Shown one piece after another: positions 59,599 to 64,000 of a stretch of DNA of 64,000 nt (within the stretch, counting starts at the first letter, position 1; every line of letters starts with the position of its first letter). A program made the translations under genes and the position numbers. This DNA is from RYN-111 sp046723735. Lineage in GTDB: Bacteria > Actinomycetota > Actinomycetes > Mycobacteriales > SCTD01. The notes beneath the pieces were generated by a model. The model ran no database searches. It was not told where the DNA came from and worked only from the letters and a program-made list of their open reading frames with translations. The stretch lies in assembly GCA_046723735.1 (NCBI GenBank), contig JBKOVB010000088.1:1-64000 (forward strand). The letters are read 5' to 3'.

Positions 59599-60666
59599 AT
59601 GAGGCGGGTCCTGGTGCTGGTGGTCGTCCTGCTGGCCGTGACAACGACCGGTCTGCGCCTCACGGGCGCGGCCCCGTCCGGGACGGCACTCGCGGGTGCC
59701 TCGCTCACAGCGAGCGCCACGTCCTTGTCCGGGACCCAGCTCGCGATGATGACGGTGAGCCTGCACCTCACGGACCCGACGGGAGTCGACACGGGACCGG
59801 GCGACATCAGCGACGACGACCGGCTCGCGCTCTGCCCCTGCGCGCTGCTCCGCGTCTCGCCCGAGGTCGCCGCCGACGGGGGCCGTGGCGAGCGCGTCGT
59901 GGAGCTGGGTCGGGTCTCAGGGTCCGTGACGGACGGCGTGTGGGCCGGCTCGGTCACGGTGGGTGCGGTGGAGCGCGGCACCTGGTCGCTCGTGGGGGTG
60001 ATCGCGGGGACCCTGCGCGACCCGGTGGCGAACGGCCCAGAGTGGCACGCGGTCGACGGGGCGTCGCTCGGCGCCACGATCGCCCTGACCGGGTCGCACT
60101 GGCCGGTTGTGGCGGTCGCGCCCGTCGTCCCGGTCGCCTTCGCCTCGCCGTACGTCGTGAAGGGGAGGCTGACCTACTCCGACACCGGCGGCGGAGTGCC
60201 CAAGGCGCCTGTGCAGGTGGAGACGCCGGCCTTCGTCGGGCCCTTCCCGCGCTCGGTGCTGATGACGCGGACGGACGTCGACGGGAACTGGTCGGTCGTC
60301 TCGCGCTCCGCTGCCGAGGGCGTCCGCGCGCTCTTCGACGCGACCGACGCGGAGCTGGGGCCGGAGCAGGTCTACCAGTGGTCCGCCGGGGTGCTGAGGT
60401 TCGGGCGGACCCAGCACTGGATCGTCTCTCTCACGGTGCGCGCCTCGGGGTCGTGGCACTACCTCGACGTGTCCCTCGTCCCGAGGCAGCAGACGAGCGT
60501 GCAGCTGCAGCGGCTGGTGAACGGCAGCTGGTCGCCGGTCCTCACCCGCACGACCGCGTCGAACGGGACGTTCCGCTTCGCGACGCAGCGGCACGGGTGC
60601 TGGCGGGTGCGCGCGATGGCCAACGTCCTCATGGCGCCGTTCACCTCGAGGACGGTGTGCTTCTGA
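59599..60666 (+). CDS. Secreted beta-rich protein of unknown function
   Basis: This 355-residue protein has a signal peptide (RRVLVLVVVLLAVTTTGLRL). The middle resembles Ig/carboxypeptidase regulatory-like modules (KGRLTYSDTGGGVPKAPVQV, TRTDVDGNWSVVSRS). The end (VQLQRLVNGSWSPVLTRTTA, GTFRFATQRHGCWRVRAMAN) resembles beta-sandwich repeats common in actinobacterial surface proteins. Two Cys near the end could pair. The ATG at 59599 has GGAAGGG 11 bases upstream; GTGs at 59590 and 59593 are possible. Confidence 0.75.
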   Translation: MRRVLVLVVVLLAVTTTGLRLTGAAPSGTALAGASLTASATSLSGTQLAMMTVSLHLTDPTGVDTGPGDISDDDRLALCPCALLRVSPEVAADGGRGERVVELGRVSGSVTDGVWAGSVTVGAVERGTWSLVGVIAGTLRDPVANGPEWHAVDGASLGATIALTGSHWPVVAVAPVVPVAFASPYVVKGRLTYSDTGGGVPKAPVQVETPAFVGPFPRSVLMTRTDVDGNWSVVSRSAAEGVRALFDATDAELGPEQVYQWSAGVLRFGRTQHWIVSLTVRASGSWHYLDVSLVPRQQTSVQLQRLVNGSWSPVLTRTTASNGTFRFATQRHGCWRVRAMANVLMAPFTSRTVCF

Positions 60667-60682
60667 CGCGGGTGCCTGAACG

Positions 60683-60720
60683 CGACGGCCCGGCCCCTCG
60701 GGGGAGGGACCGGGCCGTCG
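60683..60720. terminator. Bidirectional terminator between the secreted protein and ino1
   Basis: CGACGGCCCGG (60683-60693) pairs perfectly with CCGGGCCGTCG (60710-60720). The loop can add a CCCTC/GAGGG stem. It separates two convergent stops at 60666 and 60737. Confidence 0.85.
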
Positions 60721-60736
60721 TACGTGAACGAGCGTG

Positions 60737-61819
60737 CTACGCGCCCTGGATCCAGGCCTCGAGCTCGTCCTTCGCGACGTCGTCGCGGACCTGGATGGGC
60801 GGCGACTTCATGAAGTAGGTGCTGGCCGGGTGCACCGGACCGCCCTGCCCACGGTCCTTGGCGATCTTGGCGCAGCGGAGCGCGTCGATGATGACGCCGG
60901 CGCTGTTCGGGCTGTCCCAGACCTCGAGCTTGTACTCGAGGTTCAGCGGGACGTCGCCGAACGCGCGACCCTCGAGCCGCACGTAGGCCCACTTGCGGTC
61001 GTCGAGCCACTCGACGTAGTCGGACGGGCCGATGTGGACGTTCTTGTCGTGGACCTTGCCGGCGAGCGGGCCCTCGAGGTTGCTCGTGACGGCCTGGGTC
61101 TTGGAGATCTTCTTGGACTCCAGGCGCTCGCGCTCGAGCATGTTCTTGAAGTCCATGTTGCCGCCGACGTTGAGCTGGTAGGTGCGGTCGAGCACGACGC
61201 CGCGGTCCTCGAACAGCTTCGCCATGACGCGGTGCGTGATCGTGGCGCCGACCTGCGACTTGATGTCGTCGCCGACGATCGGGACACCCGCGTCCTCGAA
61301 CTTCTTGGCCCACTCGGGGGTGCCGGCGATGAACACGGGCAGCGCGTTGACGAACGCGACGTTCGCGTCGATGGCGCACTGCGCGTAGAACTTCGCCGCC
61401 TCCTCGGAGCCGACCGGCAGGTAGCACACGAGCACGTCGACGCGGGCCTCCTTGAGGGCCTGCACGACGTCGACCGGCGTCTCGTCGCTCTCGTCGATGG
61501 TCATCCGGTAGTACTTGCCGAGACCGTCGAGGGTGTGGCCGCGCTGCACGGTGACGTCGAGCGGCGGCACGTCGGCGATCTTGATGGTGTTGTTCTCCGA
61601 GGCCACGATGGCCTCGGACAGGTCGCGGCCGACCTTCTTGGCGTCGACGTCGAACGCGGCGACGAACTCGATGTCGCGCACGTGGTAGTCGCCGAGCTGG
61701 ACGTGCATCAGGCCGGGGACCCTCCCAGCCGGGTCAGCGTCGCGGTAGTACTCGACGCCCTGGACGAGCGACGCGGCGCAGTTGCCGACGCCGACGATTG
61801 CTACGCGGACGGAACCCAT
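60737..61819 (-). CDS. ino1: Inositol-3-phosphate synthase
   Basis: This 360-residue NAD-dependent enzyme makes inositol 1-phosphate from glucose 6-phosphate for phosphatidylinositol, mycothiol and lipoglycans. The Rossmann loop is VAIVGVGNCAASLVQG, with GGNMDFKNMLERERLESKKI and KSQVGATITHRVM as conserved blocks. AAAGGAG lies before the ATG. It follows padR in the same direction with a gap of 43 bases. Confidence 0.97.
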   Translation of the reverse strand: MGSVRVAIVGVGNCAASLVQGVEYYRDADPAGRVPGLMHVQLGDYHVRDIEFVAAFDVDAKKVGRDLSEAIVASENNTIKIADVPPLDVTVQRGHTLDGLGKYYRMTIDESDETPVDVVQALKEARVDVLVCYLPVGSEEAAKFYAQCAIDANVAFVNALPVFIAGTPEWAKKFEDAGVPIVGDDIKSQVGATITHRVMAKLFEDRGVVLDRTYQLNVGGNMDFKNMLERERLESKKISKTQAVTSNLEGPLAGKVHDKNVHIGPSDYVEWLDDRKWAYVRLEGRAFGDVPLNLEYKLEVWDSPNSAGVIIDALRCAKIAKDRGQGGPVHPASTYFMKSPPIQVRDDVAKDELEAWIQGA

Positions 61820-61862
61820 CTGGGTTGTCTCCTTTGGTGAAGCTTGACGAGGTGGGACAGGT

Positions 61863-62423
61863 CTAGCGGTTGTGCTGGGTGACGTTGCGACGCTCGGTCT
61901 CGATGAGCTCGGTGAGCCACCGGACCTCGCGGTCGACGGACTCCAGCCCGTGCTCCTGGAGCTGGAGGGTGTAGCTGTCGAGGCGGGAGCGCGTGCGGGC
62001 GAGCGCAGCGCGCACGCCTTCGCGACGCTCCACGAGCCGGGAACGCCGGCCCTCGAGGATGCGCACGCGCACCTCGGGAGCGGTCTTGCTGAAGAACGCG
62101 AAGTGGACGCCGAACTGCTCGTCCTCCCAGGAGGACGGGCCCGCCTCGGCGAGGAGCGCGCTGAAGCGCTCCTTGCCCTCGGCGGTGAGCTTGTAGACCA
62201 CCTTGCCGCGACGACCGGTGAGCGCCGGTGCGCCGGCCACGACGTCGGCGTCGCCCTCGTCCTCCGCGATCCAGCCGGCGTCCTTCATCCGGCGCAGCGT
62301 GGGGTAGAGCGAGCCGAACGAGAACGCCCGGAAGCCACCCAGCGTGGCCTTGAGCCGCTGACGCAGCTCGTAGCCGTGCAGGGGGCTCTCGTGCAGCAGT
62401 CCGAGGATGGCGAGCTCCAGCAC
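61863..62423 (-). CDS. PadR-family transcriptional regulator
   Basis: This 186-residue protein has an N-terminal winged helix (MLELAILGLLHESPLHGYEL, SFGSLYPTLRRMKDAGWI, RGKVVYKLTAEGKERF) and a long C-terminal helical dimerisation domain. The GTG at 62423 is chosen because GGAGGTGA, almost a perfect match to the 16S rRNA tail, lies 8 bases upstream and gives the standard PadR start; an ATG at 62462 is an alternative. Its operator is probably the palindrome at 62468-62484. It probably controls itself and ino1. Confidence 0.92.
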   Translation of the reverse strand: MLELAILGLLHESPLHGYELRQRLKATLGGFRAFSFGSLYPTLRRMKDAGWIAEDEGDADVVAGAPALTGRRGKVVYKLTAEGKERFSALLAEAGPSSWEDEQFGVHFAFFSKTAPEVRVRILEGRRSRLVERREGVRAALARTRSRLDSYTLQLQEHGLESVDREVRWLTELIETERRNVTQHNR

Positions 62424-62467
62424 GTGCCGCCTCACCTCCGACCTCTCGCAGCGACCTATCATCAGGT

Positions 62468-62484
62468 TGTATCGGAACGATACA
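62468..62484. promoter_or_regulatory. PadR-type operator palindrome
   Basis: TGTATCGGAACGATACA is a perfect 7-7 inverted repeat with 3 central bases, 45 bases before the padR start and 129 bases before divergent ponA. TGTATCG/CGATACA arms match the sites of PadR regulators in actinobacteria. Confidence 0.75.
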
Positions 62485-62612
62485 TCGCCGTGGCACGTTG
62501 ACCGTACGCCTCGCGTGTCCGGCGAGCAAATCAGACCTGAGCACGAGGTGGGGTGACGGTGACCACACCGTGACGACCCCTTGAAACGCAGCTGCTGGGA
62601 GAGCATCACTCC

Positions 62613-64000
62613 GTGAACTTGTGGCGACACGCTTCGTGGAAGCGCCGGCTGGCCGTGGTCGCGGGCGGCACCTCTTTGGCCCTGGTGGCCGCCGTCGGTG
62701 TCGGTTATGCCCGCACCGAGGTACCGCCGCCGAACAAGATCGCGACGGATCAGGGCCTGCGGCTGCTCTACGCCGACGGCTCCCCGATGGCGAGCTTCGG
62801 CAAGAACCGGGTGTTCGTGCCGCTCGACCAGGTGTCCCCCGCCGCCCAGCACGCCGTGCTCGCGGCCGAGGACCGCGACTTCTACAGCGAGCCGGGCATC
62901 AGCCCCAAGGGCATCGCCCGGGCACTGTTCACCAACGTGCGTGGCGGTGGCGTCGCCCAGGGCGGCTCCACGATCACCCAGCAGTACGCCAAGAACGCCT
63001 TCCTCACCCAGGAGCGGACCTTCACCCGCAAGATCAAGGAGGTCTTCATCGCGGTGAAGATGTCCCGCACGGTGAGCAAGGACCAGATCCTCGAGGACTA
63101 CCTCAACACGATCTACTTCGGCCGCGGCGCCTTCGGCATCGAGGCCGCCGCCCAGACCTACTTCGGCGTCAAGGCCAAGGACCTCAGCGTCGCGCAGGCG
63201 GCGGTGCTCGCCAGCAGCATCCGGTCCCCCGCCGGCTACGACCCTGCCCGACACCCCGAGCGCGCCCAGGCCCGGTGGCGCTACGTGCTCGACGGCATGG
63301 TGAAGAAGCACTGGCTGTCGACCGCCGAGCGCGACGCGCAGAACTATCCGAAGGTCGCGGCCCGGGAGGGCACGAGCTCGCTGCCGGGCGACCTCGACCA
63401 CATCCGTGACCAGGTCGTCGCCGAGCTCGAGCGGCACGGCTACCCCGAGGACCGGATCGCGGCCGGCGGCCTGACGGTCACCACGACGATCGTCAGGCAG
63501 GCGCAGGACGCCGCACGTACGGCGGTCGAGGACCAGATCTCGGCGCCGAAGAAGAACGACGACCCCGTCGCGGCGCTGGTCGCCGTCGAGCCCGGCACCG
63601 GCAAGGTCATCGCCTACTACGGCGGCCGCCAGGCCGGCGGTCTGGACTACGCCGACGAGGGCCCGGGCGTGCAGCCCGGCTCGTCGATGAAGCCGTACGT
63701 GCTGGCCGCGGCCCTGCAGAACGGCAAGAAGCTCTCCGACCTGTACGACGGCCGCTCGCCCCAGGACATCTGCGGCCAGAAGGGCGTCGACAACGACGCG
63801 GGCGACCCGCCGTTCGGGAAGATCGACCTCGCGACGGCGCTCGCGCACTCGGTGAACACGGTCTACATGCGCCTGGCCTGCGACGTCGGACCGAAGAAGG
63901 TCGCTGACCTCGCGCACGCGGCCGGCATCCCGGATCGCCAGGACCTGGGTGGTCAGCACCCCGCGGCAGGCATCGCGCTCGGCATCTACGAGGTGCACCC
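62613..64000 (+). CDS. ponA: Class A penicillin-binding protein (bifunctional), 3' truncated by the window
   Basis: At least 462 residues are visible. After one N-terminal anchor (about residues 12-32) a GT51 glycosyltransferase domain shows AEDRDFYSEPGISPKGIARA, GGSTITQQYAKNAFL and RKIKEVFIAVKMSR. The transpeptidase domain starts near residue 300 with SxxK in PGSSMKPYVLAAAL and SxN in AHSVNTVYMRL. It polymerises and cross-links peptidoglycan. The GTG at 62613 has GGGAGAG about 10 bases upstream. The KTG motif lies beyond the window. Confidence 0.94.
   Translation, partial: MNLWRHASWKRRLAVVAGGTSLALVAAVGVGYARTEVPPPNKIATDQGLRLLYADGSPMASFGKNRVFVPLDQVSPAAQHAVLAAEDRDFYSEPGISPKGIARALFTNVRGGGVAQGGSTITQQYAKNAFLTQERTFTRKIKEVFIAVKMSRTVSKDQILEDYLNTIYFGRGAFGIEAAAQTYFGVKAKDLSVAQAAVLASSIRSPAGYDPARHPERAQARWRYVLDGMVKKHWLSTAERDAQNYPKVAAREGTSSLPGDLDHIRDQVVAELERHGYPEDRIAAGGLTVTTTIVRQAQDAARTAVEDQISAPKKNDDPVAALVAVEPGTGKVIAYYGGRQAGGLDYADEGPGVQPGSSMKPYVLAAALQNGKKLSDLYDGRSPQDICGQKGVDNDAGDPPFGKIDLATALAHSVNTVYMRLACDVGPKKVADLAHAAGIPDRQDLGGQHPAAGIALGIYEVH

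Noticed and set aside
61863..63998. Very long minus-strand open frame running through ponA into padR
   Set aside because: The upstream part is antisense to clear PBP motifs; the PadR portion has its own ribosome site and conserved start.
1..64000. CRISPR arrays, prophage and insertion sequences
   Set aside because: No regularly spaced repeats, no transposase or integrase reading frame and no phage genes were seen on either strand.

Overview
The window is a high-GC actinobacterial chromosome segment spanning the replication-origin neighbourhood. The gene order matches the conserved Streptomyces/Mycobacterium origin region: fhaA-fhaB-pstP-rodA-pbpA-pknB, crgA, gyrA-gyrB-DUF721-recF-gnd-dnaN-dnaA, then rpmH-rnpA-yidD-yidC-jag-rsmG-parA-parB, cwlM, trxA-trxB, sigM with its anti-sigma factor, murJ-DUF6049-NUDIX, pcnA, ino1-padR and a class A PBP gene. 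Short 1- and 4-base stop/start overlaps, GTG starts, leaderless-looking promoters and the lack of any outer-membrane gene fit an Actinomycetes genome. I cannot name the genus; a relative of Kineosporiales, Motilibacter or Frankiales is a guess.

Layout. 1-460: end of a transporter gene, a decayed ABC ATPase fragment and tRNA-Leu. 530-7446: the growth/division phospho-signalling operon, with one PknB kinase (three PASTA repeats) and no PknA. 7489-12455: trpG/pabA, a fatty-acyl-CoA ligase with a histone-like Lys/Ala tail, a class E sortase unit, DUF881 and crgA. 12613-14038: rhomboid protein and cyclophilin. 14093-20958: an accessory block inserted in the core order, holding a diguanylate cyclase, a polyprenyl glycosylphosphotransferase and an arylsulfatase/DUF6325 module. 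20989-22113: tRNA-Ala, the tiny DLW-39 protein, tRNA-Ile and DUF3566. 22110-32732: gyrA to dnaA, with two perfect parS sites between gyrA and gyrB. 32733-38283: DnaA boxes, rpmH and the rnpA-to-parB run. 38522-43670: a possible leaderless small gene antisense to the 3' end of parB, a CoA transferase, a VOC protein, an aminotransferase, a mini-protein/GNAT pair and cwlM. 43670-47134: thioredoxin system with a palindromic divergent SigR-type promoter, then sigM and its anti-sigma factor. 47145-55408: pseudokinase, two NlpC/P60 hydrolases (one behind a c-di-AMP riboswitch), murJ, DUF6049 and NUDIX. 55460-64000: pcnA, FecR-like protein, MFS protein, a secreted unknown, ino1, padR and the start of ponA.

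Together these genes cover chromosome replication and segregation, and cell-wall synthesis with its control (PknB/PstP/Fha, RodA/PbpA, CrgA, CwlM, MurJ, P60 enzymes, PonA). Redox control and inositol synthesis are also present. The clearest items for a second look are the parS pair, the palindromic SigR promoter, the c-di-AMP riboswitch, a repeat that exactly fills stop-to-start junctions in two operons, the acyl-CoA ligase with a histone-like tail, the sulfatase module, and the pseudokinase separated from MurJ. All coordinates and motif positions were read by hand from the sequence; no database search was possible.
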